Positions 27,234 through 36,959 of a stretch of DNA of 64,000 nucleotides are shown piece after piece. The notes under the pieces were generated by a model. It did not search any database, was not told the origin of the DNA, and worked only from the letters and a program-made list of their open reading frames with translations. Position numbers and translations under genes: made by a program. Origin of the DNA: Halomonas sp. SpR1. GTDB taxonomy: Bacteria; Pseudomonadota; Gammaproteobacteria; Pseudomonadales; Halomonadaceae. The stretch is taken from positions 97,823 to 161,822 of the forward strand of contig NZ_JAUAMB010000007.1 of assembly GCF_031010175.1 (NCBI RefSeq). The letters run 5' to 3'. Positions within the stretch are counted from its first letter, which is position 1; each line of letters opens with the position of its first letter.

Positions 27234-28259
27234 TTAACCTCCCGCTTCTACGCTAGAAGGATGGCTGCGCATGGCACTATCCTGACTAGCATGGTTGTTG
27301 GTTTCATGGCCTGATTCGGCCGCATGATCAATAGCGTGAGCGCTTTCGCCATCGGTTGGCTCAGCATGGTCGCTACCCATCTGGTGGCCACCGCCCATCT
27401 CATGCTCTCCGCCGGTGTGGAAGCTTCTCAAAATGCTTTCATACAAAGAGGGCGAAATCGCAGAGAAGTACTCCACCGGATTCGATTTGCTGGGCTCAGC
27501 CAACGCCTCATAACCTTCGGGATAGGTCAGCGTTTGTGGGGCGCCGCGCACCGTTTCAACCCAGGCGTCAAACTCGGCAGGCGTGGTCACTTTGGCTTCA
27601 AAGGTCATCCCGGAGAAACCCGCGCCGCTGTAGTTAGTGGAGCGACCAGGGTAAATGCCGATTTCATCGGCGATCAGATGGACGTCGTTATCCATGCCCG
27701 CCATGGCGTAGATCTGGCTGCCAAGGTGAGGGATAAAGAAAGCGTTCATCACCGAGCCAGAGCTCACCCGAAAGCGCACCGGCGTATCCACTGGGAAGGC
27801 CACTTCGTTAACGCTGGCCACGCCCTGCTCGGGGTAGATAAATAGCCACTTCCAATCCAGCGCGACGGCCTGAATTTCGATCGGCGCCACATCGCTTTCC
27901 AGCGGCTTGTGGGGATCAAGGGTATGGGAGGTTTTCCAGGTCAACAGGGCGAGTACAGCGATAATCGCGCAGGGTACGATCCACACCACTGCCTCGATCA
28001 CATTGGAGTGTGCCCAGTCAGGCATGTATTTAGCCATGTCATTACTGCGACGATAGCGCCAACCAAACAGCAGCGTCATGGCAATAACAGGAATAACCAC
28101 AATCAACATCAGGCCAAAAGCGGTTAAAATCAGCGTGCGCTGCTCAGCGCCGACCTGGCCTTTTGGGTCTAACAGCGCTGAGCTACAGCCTGCTAGAAAC
28201 AGACACAGCGCAAGGAGCACCAAAGTGCCTCGCCTGCGCCAAAGAGAGCGTCGTTGCAT
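27234..28259 (-). CDS. cyoA: Cytochrome bo ubiquinol oxidase subunit II, with a His-rich tail
   Basis: 341 residues, first gene of cyoABCDE. A lipoprotein signal (LALCLFLAGCSSALLDPKG, Cys about 25), two helices, then the periplasmic cupredoxin-like domain (LDWKWLFIYPEQGVASVNE, VMNAFFIPHLGSQIYAMAGM) and the COX_ARM-like end. CuA ligands are absent, as expected for a quinol oxidase. The last 60 or so residues form a low-complexity tail with nine histidines plus Met and Asp (EHEMGGGHQMGSDHAEP), unlike shorter enterobacterial CyoA. The tail faces the periplasm and could bind metal. Confidence 0.96.
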   Translation of the reverse strand: MQRRSLWRRRGTLVLLALCLFLAGCSSALLDPKGQVGAEQRTLILTAFGLMLIVVIPVIAMTLLFGWRYRRSNDMAKYMPDWAHSNVIEAVVWIVPCAIIAVLALLTWKTSHTLDPHKPLESDVAPIEIQAVALDWKWLFIYPEQGVASVNEVAFPVDTPVRFRVSSGSVMNAFFIPHLGSQIYAMAGMDNDVHLIADEIGIYPGRSTNYSGAGFSGMTFEAKVTTPAEFDAWVETVRGAPQTLTYPEGYEALAEPSKSNPVEYFSAISPSLYESILRSFHTGGEHEMGGGHQMGSDHAEPTDGESAHAIDHAAESGHETNNHASQDSAMRSHPSSVEAGG

Positions 28260-28308
28260 GGTGTGATCTCATCCAGGGTTTAAAAAAACAACAGGTTAAT
28301 TGAAACAC

Positions 28309-28342
28309 TAGCCTGCCAAGCGGCTAGAAACATAGCAGGCTA
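28309..28342. repeat. Inverted repeat upstream of cyoA
   Basis: TAGCCTGC (28309-28316) and GCAGGCTA (28335-28342) are perfect 8-bp arms separated by 18 bp, 50-83 bp upstream of the cyoA start. It may be a regulator site or a leader hairpin. Confidence 0.4.
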
Positions 28343-28415
28343 ACTACCACCCCATACTCTTCCCAAAACATGCTCGTAAGAACATTGCATTAAGCAGTGA
28401 GCGTCATTGCTCCGG

Positions 28416-28450
28416 GAAAAATATGCGTCGCCGGATGGGAATTGGCGACG
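28416..28450 (-). terminator. Intrinsic terminator of deoR
   Basis: On the minus strand CGTCGCC and GGCGACG pair across an 11-base loop, followed by CATATTTTTC. It separates deoR from the cyo operon on the same strand. Confidence 0.7.
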
Positions 28451-28507
28451 AGCCCAGCTGTTCCAATCACAAGAGTGTTGGATCAACTAAGACTAAAGTA
28501 TTTTCTA

Positions 28508-28521
28508 TTGATCTAGATCAC
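28508..28521. promoter_or_regulatory. FNR/Anr-like box, also CRP-like
   Basis: TTGATCTAGATCAC matches 13 of 14 bases of the FNR/Anr consensus TTGAT-N4-ATCAA. Its right half, read in reverse (GTGATC), is CRP-like. It overlaps the deoR stop codon and lies about 250 bp upstream of cyoA. Oxygen-responsive control of a bo oxidase would be sensible, but the deoR terminator lies between. Confidence 0.4.
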
Positions 28522-29288
28522 GAAAGAAGTGGCGCATTGCCGCACCCCAGGTATTGACTGCTATGCGCCCCCTCTTCGTCGGTGACCACCACGTCAAAAT
28601 CGTCCAGGGCAGCGAAATAGGCCGGGCGTACTACGCCAAACTTACTGGCATCCACCACCAACAGCCGCTGCATGGCGGTGGCAATGGCTGCCTGTTTGGG
28701 TGCAACCTCGTGAAAGTGAAAGCAGCTAACACCACGCTCTAAATCTACACCTGCCGCAGATATCAGCGCTTTATTAATGCCTAAACGTTCGATGGCAGCA
28801 GCGATATTGTCGCTGCCAAATGACTGAGAAGCGGGATAAAACAACCCACCCAGCAGCACCAAGCGCACGTTGGGGAGTGCGGCGACGGCATTGGCAACGT
28901 TTAATGCATAGGTGACGACTGTCAGCTCATGGAAATGACTTAACTGGCTTAACAGCGGCATCAGCGTTGACCCGCAGTCAATAAACAGCGTATCGCCCTC
29001 TTGTATATAGCCTAAGGCACGTCGGCAGAGCCGATGCTTGGCCTGATAGTGGCTGGCCTGCTGTTCATTTAAGTCATAAATAGGCGTTACGCCTGGGTAA
29101 TTTGCCATCACTAGCCGCCCCCCCAGCAGGCTAATAGCGCTCTTCTGGGTAGTCAGATCGCGGCGGATGGTCATTTCGGAAACATTACACAACTCTGCGG
29201 CATCGCGCAGATGTAGAGTCCCGCCACTGGCAAGCGCTTCCTGAAGTTTGGCAAGGCGCTGAGCGCTACGGCCATTCATGGTGGGCAT
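28518..29288 (-). CDS. deoR: DeoR-family transcriptional repressor of the deo operon
   Basis: 256 residues. The N-terminal HTH (RLAKLQEALASGGTLHLRDAAELCNVSEMTIRRDL) is followed by the DeoRC sugar-phosphate sensor. That domain contains TLFIDCGSTLMPLL, LTVVTYALNVANAV, LLGGLFYPASQSF and VDASKFGVVRPAYFA. It is divergent from tsx-nupC-deoCABD-cdd, and DeoR-type operators lie in the 295 bp between. The inducer is presumably deoxyribose-5-phosphate, the substrate of deoC, as in Escherichia coli. It has its own terminator. Confidence 0.93.
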   Translation of the reverse strand: MPTMNGRSAQRLAKLQEALASGGTLHLRDAAELCNVSEMTIRRDLTTQKSAISLLGGRLVMANYPGVTPIYDLNEQQASHYQAKHRLCRRALGYIQEGDTLFIDCGSTLMPLLSQLSHFHELTVVTYALNVANAVAALPNVRLVLLGGLFYPASQSFGSDNIAAAIERLGINKALISAAGVDLERGVSCFHFHEVAPKQAAIATAMQRLLVVDASKFGVVRPAYFAALDDFDVVVTDEEGAHSSQYLGCGNAPLLS

Positions 29289-29469
29289 CTCCTGGCAAAC
29301 CCTCTTGTTTTGATTTTATCAGCGGGAGTATCGGTATTGCGTCGATTTCTATGCTGAGCGAGCTGCGGCGTAATTTCCACTGCTACGACGGTTCTTGACG
29401 CTATTAAGTGCCACAGTGAGAGTTATATGACATTTAAATAGCGTTGATGTGACACTACTTGCAAATAAA

Positions 29470-29506
29470 CGTTAGAAAAATAACACTAAATGTTATAATT
29501 TTAACA
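29470..29506 (+). promoter_or_regulatory. Tandem DeoR operators overlapping the deo promoter
   Basis: TGTTATAATTTTAACA (29491-29506) differs at two positions from the E. coli DeoR palindrome TGTTAGAATTCTAACA and contains a perfect TATAAT (29494-29499). A second site, CGTTAGAAAAATAACA (29470-29485), matches 12 of 16 and lies exactly 21 bp upstream, two helical turns away. Binding would block the -10 region of a promoter reading toward tsx. Confidence 0.8.
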
Positions 29507-29583
29507 TTAACGCCAGCCCGCACAATTACAACCCACGGATAGCCACACCCAAATGGCTCCGCGATAACCTTGTTGAGGCTCCT

Positions 29584-30444
29584 ATGACAGTTCGTACACA
29601 CTCTCCCTCTTCTTCTCGCCCCTCGTCTGCTGTCGCGCTTGGCGCTGGCATAGTGGGTGTAATAGCGGCAACGATCGCTACGCCGCTAATGGCAGATGAC
29701 GCTCAACCGCATCCTCTTGATCGGCTGTGGTCATTCGCCAACGTTTCGGTTAACTATCTTGATTGGTCAAACGGTACTGAAGATCGCACCGCTTCCAACG
29801 CGGCGAAAAGCGACTTTATGTTTCTCGAAATCGAAGGTGGCGCTGGCTTTAGCTGGGGTGAGTTTTACGGCTTCTTTGATTTCGAGAACCCCACTAACGA
29901 TCAGTTCGATGAGTCAAGCGGTGGTAAAGACAACTTCCGCACCGCGGGTAAAGTGACCTCGCATATTTACCTGGGTGATAGCCCGCTATCGATTTATGCC
30001 CACCTGTATGACTTCCGCGATTACGGCTATAACAGCCGCGAGCAGGATCAGATTCTGGGCCTGGGCTACCGCACCACCTTTGATAACGGCCTCTGGTTCA
30101 AGCCCTTTATTGGTGCTGCGCGGGTGCAAAGTAACAGCTACACCGGTATGAACGGCTATATGGCTGGCTGGGTCGCGGGTTATGATTTCACTGCGCTCAA
30201 CCAGAACTTCAGCGTCACCAACTGGCACGAGCAAACCTTTGGTCGTGACGATGAGTATCTGGAGCAGAATTACGTGGGCGATACAGCGGGCAGTGTAGGC
30301 ACCAACGGTGCTCTGAGCCTGTGGTGGCACCCTAGCGACTTGATCACCACCGGCATTCAGTATCGCTACTCTGAGAATAAGTTGGGCACTCCCAACGATT
30401 ACCAGAATGCGATGATCTACTCCGTCAAGCTCAACTTACTATAA
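29584..30444 (+). CDS. tsx: Nucleoside-specific outer-membrane channel (Tsx/OmpK family)
   Basis: 286 residues. A signal peptide (about residues 1-38, ending ATPLMADDAQ) is followed by a 12-strand barrel pattern: WSFANVSVNYLDWSNG, DFMFLEIEGGAGFSWGEFYGFFDFEN and WFKPFIGAARVQSN. The C-terminus MIYSVKLNLL is hydrophobic, as expected at the barrel end. The family lets nucleosides cross the outer membrane. It is the first gene of the deo unit and 36 bp ahead of nupC, so both membranes are served by one transcript. Confidence 0.9.
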   Translation: MTVRTHSPSSSRPSSAVALGAGIVGVIAATIATPLMADDAQPHPLDRLWSFANVSVNYLDWSNGTEDRTASNAAKSDFMFLEIEGGAGFSWGEFYGFFDFENPTNDQFDESSGGKDNFRTAGKVTSHIYLGDSPLSIYAHLYDFRDYGYNSREQDQILGLGYRTTFDNGLWFKPFIGAARVQSNSYTGMNGYMAGWVAGYDFTALNQNFSVTNWHEQTFGRDDEYLEQNYVGDTAGSVGTNGALSLWWHPSDLITTGIQYRYSENKLGTPNDYQNAMIYSVKLNLL

Positions 30445-30480
30445 TCGCGTTTTACACGCGCGGACTCGAAGGATCTCCCT

Positions 30481-31764
30481 ATGACACTCCTTATGAGCTT
30501 GGTGGGTATGGTCACTCTGGTGGCCATTGCCCTGATCTTCTCCTACGACCGTAAGTCGATTCGGCTACGCACTGTTCTAGGCGCCTTTGCTATTCAAGCA
30601 GGTATTGGAGCCTTTGTACTCTATGTGCCGTTTGGCCAAGCGGTGCTTCAGGCCATCTCCTCCGGCGTTAGCCAGATTTTGGTGTATGCCAACGACGGTA
30701 TCGGTTTCCTGTTTGGCGGCTTAGCCGATGTGGATAACGTTGGCTTTGTATTTGCCATCAAAGTACTCCCGGTAATCATCTTTTTCTCCTCGCTAATCGC
30801 CGTGCTCTACTACATCGGCATTATGCAGTGGGTTATTCGCATCCTGGGTGGTGCCCTGCAGAAAGCCCTGGGTACCTCTCGGACTGAATCACTCTCTGCC
30901 ACGGCGAATATTTTCGTCGGCCAAACCGAAGCGCCGCTGGTGGTGCGTCCGTTTATTGCCCGCATGACGCCTTCGCAGCTGTTTGCCGTTATGTGTGGTG
31001 GTTTGGCCTCGGTCGCTGGTTCGGTATTGGCAGGTTACGCCGCACTGGGCATTCCCATGGAGTACCTGGTAGCGGCCTCCTTTATGGCAGCGCCCGGCGG
31101 CTTGCTATTTGCCAAACTGATCATGCCGGAAACCCAAGACGTTACCGATAGCGACAGCGTTTCCAAGGTGGAAGAAGAAATTGAGGCCAAAGAAGATAAG
31201 CCTGCCAACGTGCTCGACGCGGCGGCATCGGGCGCGACATCAGGTCTCATGCTGGCAGCCAACGTTGGCGCCATGCTGCTGGCATTTATCGCCCTGATCG
31301 CCTTGATCAACGGCATATTAGGCGGTATTGGCGGCTGGGTGGGCTTTGACTCACTGAGCCTGGAACTGATCCTGGGCTGGCTGTTTGCCCCGTTGGCCTT
31401 CCTTTTAGGTGTACCCTGGGAAGAGGCCACGTTGGCAGGTTCTTTTATTGGCCAAAAATTAGTGGTCAACGAATTTGTCGCCTATATCAACCTGGCCCCC
31501 TACATTGATGGGGAACAGGTGGTGGCTGCCACGGGTCAAATGATGACACCGCACACCATGGCGATCCTCTCTTTTGCACTGTGTGGCTTTGCGAACCTTT
31601 CTTCCATTGCAATTCTGCTTGGCGGCTTGGGCAGCATCGCCCCAACTCGTCGCAAAGAGATTGCCCGCTTTGGCGTCAAAGCCGTGTTGGCCGGTACACT
31701 GTCCAACTTAATGTCGGCCTCGATTGCTGGCTTCTTCATCGCCTTAAGTAACGCCACTGCTTAA
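30481..31764 (+). CDS. nupC: Concentrative nucleoside transporter (NupC family)
   Basis: 427 residues, about ten helices with N-terminal, gate and C-terminal CNT domains. [53 protein letters not shown] and NEFVAYINL are the substrate and ion site motifs of the CNT family. It brings nucleosides across the inner membrane with protons or sodium; sodium is likely in a halophile. It is followed by an intrinsic terminator before deoC. Confidence 0.95.
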   Translation: MTLLMSLVGMVTLVAIALIFSYDRKSIRLRTVLGAFAIQAGIGAFVLYVPFGQAVLQAISSGVSQILVYANDGIGFLFGGLADVDNVGFVFAIKVLPVIIFFSSLIAVLYYIGIMQWVIRILGGALQKALGTSRTESLSATANIFVGQTEAPLVVRPFIARMTPSQLFAVMCGGLASVAGSVLAGYAALGIPMEYLVAASFMAAPGGLLFAKLIMPETQDVTDSDSVSKVEEEIEAKEDKPANVLDAAASGATSGLMLAANVGAMLLAFIALIALINGILGGIGGWVGFDSLSLELILGWLFAPLAFLLGVPWEEATLAGSFIGQKLVVNEFVAYINLAPYIDGEQVVAATGQMMTPHTMAILSFALCGFANLSSIAILLGGLGSIAPTRRKEIARFGVKAVLAGTLSNLMSASIAGFFIALSNATA

Positions 31765-31789
31765 CGCAGCGGGTTTTACTGAAGGCGGC

Positions 31790-31823
31790 GGGCGCTGCGG
31801 TTTTATCCGCAGTGCCCGTTTTT
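31790..31823 (+). terminator. Terminator between nupC and deoC
   Basis: GGGCGCTGCGG and CCGCAGTGCCC form an 11-bp stem with one G-U pair and the loop TTTTAT, then GTTTTTAT. All genes on both sides read the same way, so it should reduce transcription into the catabolic genes or mark a second promoter downstream. Confidence 0.8.
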
Positions 31824-31849
31824 ATCATTTACTGATTTGTGAGAACTCC

Positions 31850-32644
31850 ATGACTGCGACTGCTTCCCCCCATATCGTCCAAGCCGCCCGCCTAGCGCTT
31901 ACCCTCATGGATCTGACGAGCCTGAACGACAGCGACACTGACAGTACCATTGAAGCGCTCTGCCAACAGGTAAAAACGCCCTTTGGCACCCCTGCTGCGG
32001 TCTGCGTCTACCCACAGTTTATTGTCACCGCCCAGCGCGCGCTTACCGCCCATAAACTCGATAACCAAGTTAAAATTGCCACGGTCACCAATTTCCCCAA
32101 CGGCGGCGATGACATTATGGCCGCCGCCCGTGAAACCCGCGATGCAGTTGCCTCCGGCGCTCATGAAGTCGACGTGGTGTTCCCCTATCGCGCGCTGATG
32201 GCGGGCGATGAAGAGACTGGCCTTGAACTGGTCGAGATGTGCAAAGCCGCCTGCGCGGGCCAAGCGCTGCTGAAAGTCATTATTGAGTCCGGTGAGCTTA
32301 AAGAGCCTGCGCTGATTAAACGCGCCAGCGAACTCGCTATTGAAGGCGGTGCGGATTTTATTAAAACATCCACCGGCAAAGTGGCCGTCAACGCCACCCT
32401 AGAAGCCGCCGAAATCATGCTCAAGGCAATTAAAGCCAGTGGCCAGGACGTTGGCTTCAAAGCGGCAGGGGGCGTTAAAACAGCCGAAGATGCGGCCGAG
32501 TACTTGGCCCTTGCCAACGACATCATGGGCCCAGGCTGGGCAACCCCCGCGCACTTCCGCTTTGGGGCCTCTAGCCTGCTGGGCAATCTGATGGCGACGT
32601 TGACCGGCAACACCAACGCTGCCACTACAGACGGAGGTTACTAA
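31850..32644 (+). CDS. deoC: Deoxyribose-phosphate aldolase
   Basis: 264 residues, TIM-barrel class I aldolase splitting deoxyribose-5-phosphate into acetaldehyde and glyceraldehyde-3-phosphate. [11 protein letters not shown] near the N-terminus, [15 protein letters not shown] [33 protein letters not shown] (Schiff-base lysine region), [16 protein letters not shown] (active-site lysine) and [10 protein letters not shown] are all present. The stop overlaps the deoA start by one base (TAATG). Confidence 0.97.
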   Translation: MTATASPHIVQAARLALTLMDLTSLNDSDTDSTIEALCQQVKTPFGTPAAVCVYPQFIVTAQRALTAHKLDNQVKIATVTNFPNGGDDIMAAARETRDAVASGAHEVDVVFPYRALMAGDEETGLELVEMCKAACAGQALLKVIIESGELKEPALIKRASELAIEGGADFIKTSTGKVAVNATLEAAEIMLKAIKASGQDVGFKAAGGVKTAEDAAEYLALANDIMGPGWATPAHFRFGASSLLGNLMATLTGNTNAATTDGGY

Positions 32645-33999
32645 TGGCTGCCAACGCAACTAAACACACCCTACTCCCCCAGGAACTGATTCGCCTTAAG
32701 CGTGATAATCAGCCGCTACCCGCGGAAGAGATCAAAGCCTTTGTCCAGGGCATTGCGGATGACCGTATCAGCGACGCCCAGATTGGCGCCTTCACCATGG
32801 CGGTGTTTCTTAACGGTATGAGCCGTGAAGAAGTAGTTGCCCTGACCACCGCCACCCGCGACTCCGGCCATGTGATGCAGTGGAGTGACCTGAACCTGCC
32901 CGGCCCGATTGTCGATAAACACTCCACCGGCGGCGTAGGTGATTTGGTCTCACTAGTACTCGGCCCCTGGGTGGCCGCCTGCGGCGCCTTTGTACCGATG
33001 ATCTCCGGGCGCGGCCTGGGCCACACTGGCGGCACGCTGGACAAGCTCGAATCGATCCCCGGCTATGACCCCTACCCTGCCCCAGAGCGTTTCCGCGACG
33101 TAGTGAAATCCACCGGCGTGGCAATTATCGGCCAGACCGGTGATCTCGCCCCAGCCGATAAGCGCATCTATGGCGTGCGTGATGTCACCGCTACGGTAGA
33201 ATCGATTCCGCTGATTACCGCCTCTATCTTGGGCAAAAAGCTGGCCTCAGGGCTGGACGCGCTGGTGATGGACGTTAAAGTGGGCAGCGGCGCCTTTATG
33301 CCTACACCGGAAAAATCCCGCGAGCTGGCCAAAAGCATCGCTAATGTGGCGACCCAAGCGGGTACGCCCACGACTGCCCTACTCACCGATATGAGCCAAC
33401 CGCTGGCCCCCTGCGCCGGTAACGCCGTGGAAATCGTCGAGACATTGGCGCTACTGCGTGGTGACCGCCCCAACAGCCGCATAATGCAAGTCACCCGCGA
33501 GCTGGCCGCGGAGATGCTGATCGCGGGCAAGCTCGCTGGCTCCCGTGAAGAAGCGCTCACTAAGCTTGAAAAGGCGCTGACCTCCGGCGCCGCCGCTGAA
33601 GTATTCGCCCGCATGGTGCGCGAACTCGGCGGCCCCAGCGACTTTATGGAGCGCTCCGAGCACTACCTGGCCAAGGCCGACGTGATTAAACCCGTGCATG
33701 CCGAGCAAGCGGGTATCGTGCAACGAATTGATACCCGCGCCGTGGGCATGAGCGTGGTCGAACTGGGCGGTGGTCGCCTACGCAACGACGCCAACGTTGA
33801 CCACAGCGTCGGCTTCACCGACATCGTCGAAATCGGCGATAGCGTCGATAGCCAACGTCCCATCGCCATGGTTTACGCCCGCAGTGAAGCCGCCGCCGAG
33901 CGCGCCGCGGAACAGCTCCGCGCCGCGTTCACCATTGGCGAAGCGGCGGCCAGCGCCGACACCCTGCTGCAAGACACCTTCCGTGGAGAAGCCTTATGA
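32644..33999 (+). CDS. deoA: Thymidine phosphorylase
   Basis: 451 residues. The nucleoside-phosphorylase family signature [21 protein letters not shown] lies near residue 120, preceded by [11 protein letters not shown], the phosphate site. [11 protein letters not shown] and the C-terminal PYNP domain follow. It converts thymidine and deoxyuridine to base plus deoxyribose-1-phosphate, which deoB then isomerises. Coupled at both ends: TAATG with deoC and ATGA with deoB. Confidence 0.97.
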   Translation: MAANATKHTLLPQELIRLKRDNQPLPAEEIKAFVQGIADDRISDAQIGAFTMAVFLNGMSREEVVALTTATRDSGHVMQWSDLNLPGPIVDKHSTGGVGDLVSLVLGPWVAACGAFVPMISGRGLGHTGGTLDKLESIPGYDPYPAPERFRDVVKSTGVAIIGQTGDLAPADKRIYGVRDVTATVESIPLITASILGKKLASGLDALVMDVKVGSGAFMPTPEKSRELAKSIANVATQAGTPTTALLTDMSQPLAPCAGNAVEIVETLALLRGDRPNSRIMQVTRELAAEMLIAGKLAGSREEALTKLEKALTSGAAAEVFARMVRELGGPSDFMERSEHYLAKADVIKPVHAEQAGIVQRIDTRAVGMSVVELGGGRLRNDANVDHSVGFTDIVEIGDSVDSQRPIAMVYARSEAAAERAAEQLRAAFTIGEAAASADTLLQDTFRGEAL

Positions 34000-35240
34000 G
34001 CCGCGCGATTGTAATCGTCCTCGATTCATTTGGAATTGGCGCCGCCCCAGATGCTGCGACCTTCGGCGATGAAGGCTCCGATACCCTGGGCCATATCGCC
34101 GCCGCCTGCGCCCGTGGCGAAGCGGATACCGCCCACCGTTCAGGCCCGCTCAAGCTACCCAACATGGCCAAGCTGGGGCTGTTTCACGCCCACCGTGATG
34201 CCACCGGCAGCGTGGCCGAAGGCGTTACGCTACCGGAAAGCCTGGAGGGCGCCTACGCCCACGGCAAAGAGATCTCCAGCGGCAAAGACACCCCCTCCGG
34301 CCACTGGGAAATCGCCGGTGTGCCGGTGCGCTTTGACTGGGGCTACTTTCTGGATAAAACCGACAGTTTCCCCCTTGAGTTGCTCGATGCCATTGTTGAT
34401 GAAGCCGACCTAACCGGCGTGATTGGCAACTGCCACGCTTCGGGCACCGAGATCATCGCCCGCCTGGGTGAAGAGCACATCGCCACCGATAAACCGATTG
34501 TTTATACCTCGGCGGATTCGGTGTTTCAGATTGCCGCCCACGAAGAGTATTTCGGTTTAGAGCGGCTCTATAAGCTGTGCGAAACCGTCCGCGAACTGCT
34601 GGAGCCTTACAATATTGGCCGCGTCATCGCCCGTCCGTTTATCGGCGAGGACAGCAAAACCTTTGCCCGCACCGGCAACCGCCGCGACTACAGCGTTGAG
34701 CCGCCCTCGCCTACGGTGCTACAAAAGCTTGCCGATGCAGGTGGCGAAGTCGTCTCGATTGGTAAAATCGCCGATATCTACGCCCACTGTGGCATTACTC
34801 ACAAAGTCAAAGCCAGCGGCCACGATGCATTGATGGACGCTACGCTCCAAGAGATCGAGCGCACCAGCCAACGTGACGAAGGCGAGCGCGCCATGATAAT
34901 GACCAACTTTGTCGATTTTGACTCGGTTTACGGTCACCGCCGCGACGTACCGGGCTATGCCGCTGCACTGGAAGACTTTGATGCCAAGCTGCCAGCACTA
35001 ATGGAGAAGCTAAGCGAAGACGACCTGCTGATTCTGACGGCCGATCATGGCTGCGATCCCAGCTGGCACGGTACCGAGCACACCCGCGAGTACATCCCGA
35101 TTCTGGTACACGGCCCCGGCTTTACCCCCGGCCCGCTGGGCGAGCGCGGCACCTTTGCCGATATTGGCCAAACCCTCGCCGACTTTTTCCTGCTTCCGGC
35201 CATGGCCGATGGCAAAAGCTTTCTACCCGACGCTGCTTAA
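33996..35240 (+). CDS. deoB: Phosphopentomutase
   Basis: 414 residues of the alkaline-phosphatase superfamily. [15 protein letters not shown] starts the metal site; [11 protein letters not shown] carries the family's phospho-acceptor threonine region; [19 protein letters not shown] holds the second set of metal ligands. It converts (deoxy)ribose-1-phosphate to the 5-phosphate for deoC. It overlaps deoA by four bases, and deoD follows after 29 bp. Confidence 0.97.
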   Translation: MSRAIVIVLDSFGIGAAPDAATFGDEGSDTLGHIAAACARGEADTAHRSGPLKLPNMAKLGLFHAHRDATGSVAEGVTLPESLEGAYAHGKEISSGKDTPSGHWEIAGVPVRFDWGYFLDKTDSFPLELLDAIVDEADLTGVIGNCHASGTEIIARLGEEHIATDKPIVYTSADSVFQIAAHEEYFGLERLYKLCETVRELLEPYNIGRVIARPFIGEDSKTFARTGNRRDYSVEPPSPTVLQKLADAGGEVVSIGKIADIYAHCGITHKVKASGHDALMDATLQEIERTSQRDEGERAMIMTNFVDFDSVYGHRRDVPGYAAALEDFDAKLPALMEKLSEDDLLILTADHGCDPSWHGTEHTREYIPILVHGPGFTPGPLGERGTFADIGQTLADFFLLPAMADGKSFLPDAA

Positions 35241-35269
35241 AGGCTAGCGCCGCTTAAAGGAGACCTTTT

Positions 35270-35995
35270 ATGGCTACCCCACATATTAACGCTGCCCCCG
35301 GTGATTTTGCCGATACTGTACTGATGCCCGGCGACCCGCTGCGCGCCAAATACATCGCCGACACCTATCTGGAGAATGTTCGCCAGGTCAACGATGTACG
35401 CAATATGTTCGGCTACACCGGCACCTATAAAGGCCGGGAGATTTCCGTGATGGGCCACGGCATGGGCATTCCGTCGGTCTCCATCTATGCCAAAGAGCTG
35501 ATCACCGACTACGGCGTTAAATCGCTGATTCGCGTGGGTTCCTGCGGCGCGGTGCGCGATGACGTCAACGTCCGCGATGTGGTCATCGGCATGGGCGCCA
35601 GCACCGACTCCAAAGTTAACCGTATGCGCTTTAACGACCATGACTTCGCCGCGATTGCGGACTTTGAGCTAACCCAGCACGCCGTGGCCGCCGCCAAGGC
35701 CAAAGGCGTGCCGGTAAAGGTCGGCAATATCTTCTCGGCAGACTTATTCTACAACCCGCAAACCGAGATGGCCGAAATGCTCAAGCGCTACGGCATTGTC
35801 GGCGTCGAGATGGAAGCCGCCGGCCTTTACGGCGTTGCCGCCGAGTTTGGCGCCCGCGCCATGACCATCTGCACCGTGTCCGACCACATTCTAAAAGGCG
35901 ACTCGCTCTCCAGCGCTGATCGTCAAACGACTTTTGACGACATGATGCTCATCGCGCTGGACACTGTATTGCGCGACGACGCAGCCCGCGCTTAA
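35270..35995 (+). CDS. deoD: Purine-nucleoside phosphorylase, DeoD type
   Basis: 241 residues, hexameric PNP type. [18 protein letters not shown] binds phosphate; [44 protein letters not shown] and CTVSDHI are the nucleoside pocket. AGGAGA lies seven bases before the ATG. It supplies ribose- or deoxyribose-1-phosphate from purine nucleosides to deoB, completing purine use by this operon. Confidence 0.97.
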   Translation: MATPHINAAPGDFADTVLMPGDPLRAKYIADTYLENVRQVNDVRNMFGYTGTYKGREISVMGHGMGIPSVSIYAKELITDYGVKSLIRVGSCGAVRDDVNVRDVVIGMGASTDSKVNRMRFNDHDFAAIADFELTQHAVAAAKAKGVPVKVGNIFSADLFYNPQTEMAEMLKRYGIVGVEMEAAGLYGVAAEFGARAMTICTVSDHILKGDSLSSADRQTTFDDMMLIALDTVLRDDAARA

Positions 35996-36015
35996 GAGGC
36001 TTAAGAGGAAGTGTG

Positions 36016-36435
36016 ATGAGTCAACAAACGGATGAAGTATCAGCAGATATCGTTGAGAAGTTGTTAAGCGCTCGGGCTAACGCCTATGCGCCCTACTCGG
36101 CACACCCGGTGGCCTCAGTGATGGTAAGCCCTGATGGCCAGCAGTTCGCGGGCACTAATGTGGAAGTAGCGCACTACAAAGGCCTGTGCGCCGAGGCATC
36201 GGCCATCTCCGCGATGATCACTGCTGGGCAGCGTCAACTGGCCACCGTCTACGTGATGGGCCCTGGCGATCACCTGTGCACACCCTGCGGGGACTGCCGC
36301 CAGCGCATCCGCGAGTTCGCCACGCCCGAGACACAGATCAAGGTGCTCTCCGGCAGCGGTAAACTGCTGAAAACCTACACCATGGAAGCCCTGCTCCCTG
36401 ACGCCTTTGGGCCAGAGCAGCTGCCGCCGCGTTAA
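36016..36435 (+). CDS. cdd: Cytidine deaminase, small homotetrameric type
   Basis: 139 residues. The zinc motif is split as usual: YKGLCAEASAISAMI (first Cys and catalytic Glu of CAE) and CTPCGDCRQRIREF (PC-x2-C). FAGTNVEVAHY binds the ribose. It turns cytidine and deoxycytidine into uridines that deoA can use. I prefer ATG 36016, with AAGAGGA six bases upstream, over the GTG at 36013. It is the last gene of the deo unit; a hairpin follows. Confidence 0.95.
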   Translation: MSQQTDEVSADIVEKLLSARANAYAPYSAHPVASVMVSPDGQQFAGTNVEVAHYKGLCAEASAISAMITAGQRQLATVYVMGPGDHLCTPCGDCRQRIREFATPETQIKVLSGSGKLLKTYTMEALLPDAFGPEQLPPR

Positions 36436-36451
36436 TCTTTCTACACCCAAG

Positions 36452-36484
36452 AAGCCGTTTCGCTTTATTTAGCTGACGGCTTTT
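36452..36484. terminator. Terminator-like hairpin behind cdd
   Basis: AAGCCGT (36452-36458) and ACGGCTT (36476-36482) pair, followed by TT. It overlaps the stop codon of the convergent thioesterase gene. It shares 18 bases, AAGCCGTTTCGCTTTATT, with the hairpin at 40702-40736 on the other side of the lipid cluster. Confidence 0.6.
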
Positions 36485-36959
36485 CCGTGGACAACTGTTG
36501 ATACGCTTCCACAGCAGCCACCACTTCTTCGGGTGGAATAACGCCGTCTTTACCACGAATCACCGCACGTGAAACTCCCTCAGCAACCGTGGCACCGCTG
36601 GGGTTGGTAAACCTGTGCCGCATGTAAAAATACTTCTCGTCCCAGTGTTCCATACTCATATTGCAACGATAACGCTGACCAAGCTTGAGTGACTTATAGT
36701 AGCTCATGTCATGATAAGAGATTATGGGCATCCATTTTCGCCGAAGCATGATTCGAGCCAAGCCTGTGCGAATGAACAAGTCAATGCGGTTAAGATCGCA
36801 GACCGTCATGAATCGGCCATTGTTCATATGGCCATTCACGTCGATATCATTGGGTAAAACAATCCCCTCAAGGGTATTTTCAAGGGCATTCAGGCGCATC
36901 AAACCGCGTCGACGTTTCGCAGTCAGTAGTAGCCAGATCATTCGAAAATATAGATTCAC
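36465..36959 (-). CDS. Hotdog-fold acyl-CoA thioesterase-like protein
   Basis: 164 residues from GTG 36959 (VNLYFRMIWLLL), chosen because this amphipathic N-terminus is typical of the family and GGGGA precedes it. The hotdog core has PNDIDVNGHMNNGRFMTVCDLNRIDL, the 4HBT-type substrate helix, and YKSLKLGQRY. The Asp/Asn of NDIDVNGHMN are the likely catalytic positions. It overlaps the hydrolase gene by 80 bp and is the last gene of the lipid cluster. It probably frees or trims an acyl group made by the preceding enzymes. Confidence 0.85.
   Translation of the reverse strand: MNLYFRMIWLLLTAKRRRGLMRLNALENTLEGIVLPNDIDVNGHMNNGRFMTVCDLNRIDLFIRTGLARIMLRRKWMPIISYHDMSYYKSLKLGQRYRCNMSMEHWDEKYFYMRHRFTNPSGATVAEGVSRAVIRGKDGVIPPEEVVAAVEAYQQLSTEKPSAK

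Noticed and set aside
29443..29464. CRP-like site (ATGTGA-CACTAC-TTGCAAAT) before the deo operators
   Set aside because: The left half is good but the right half matches only four of eight; too weak to list.
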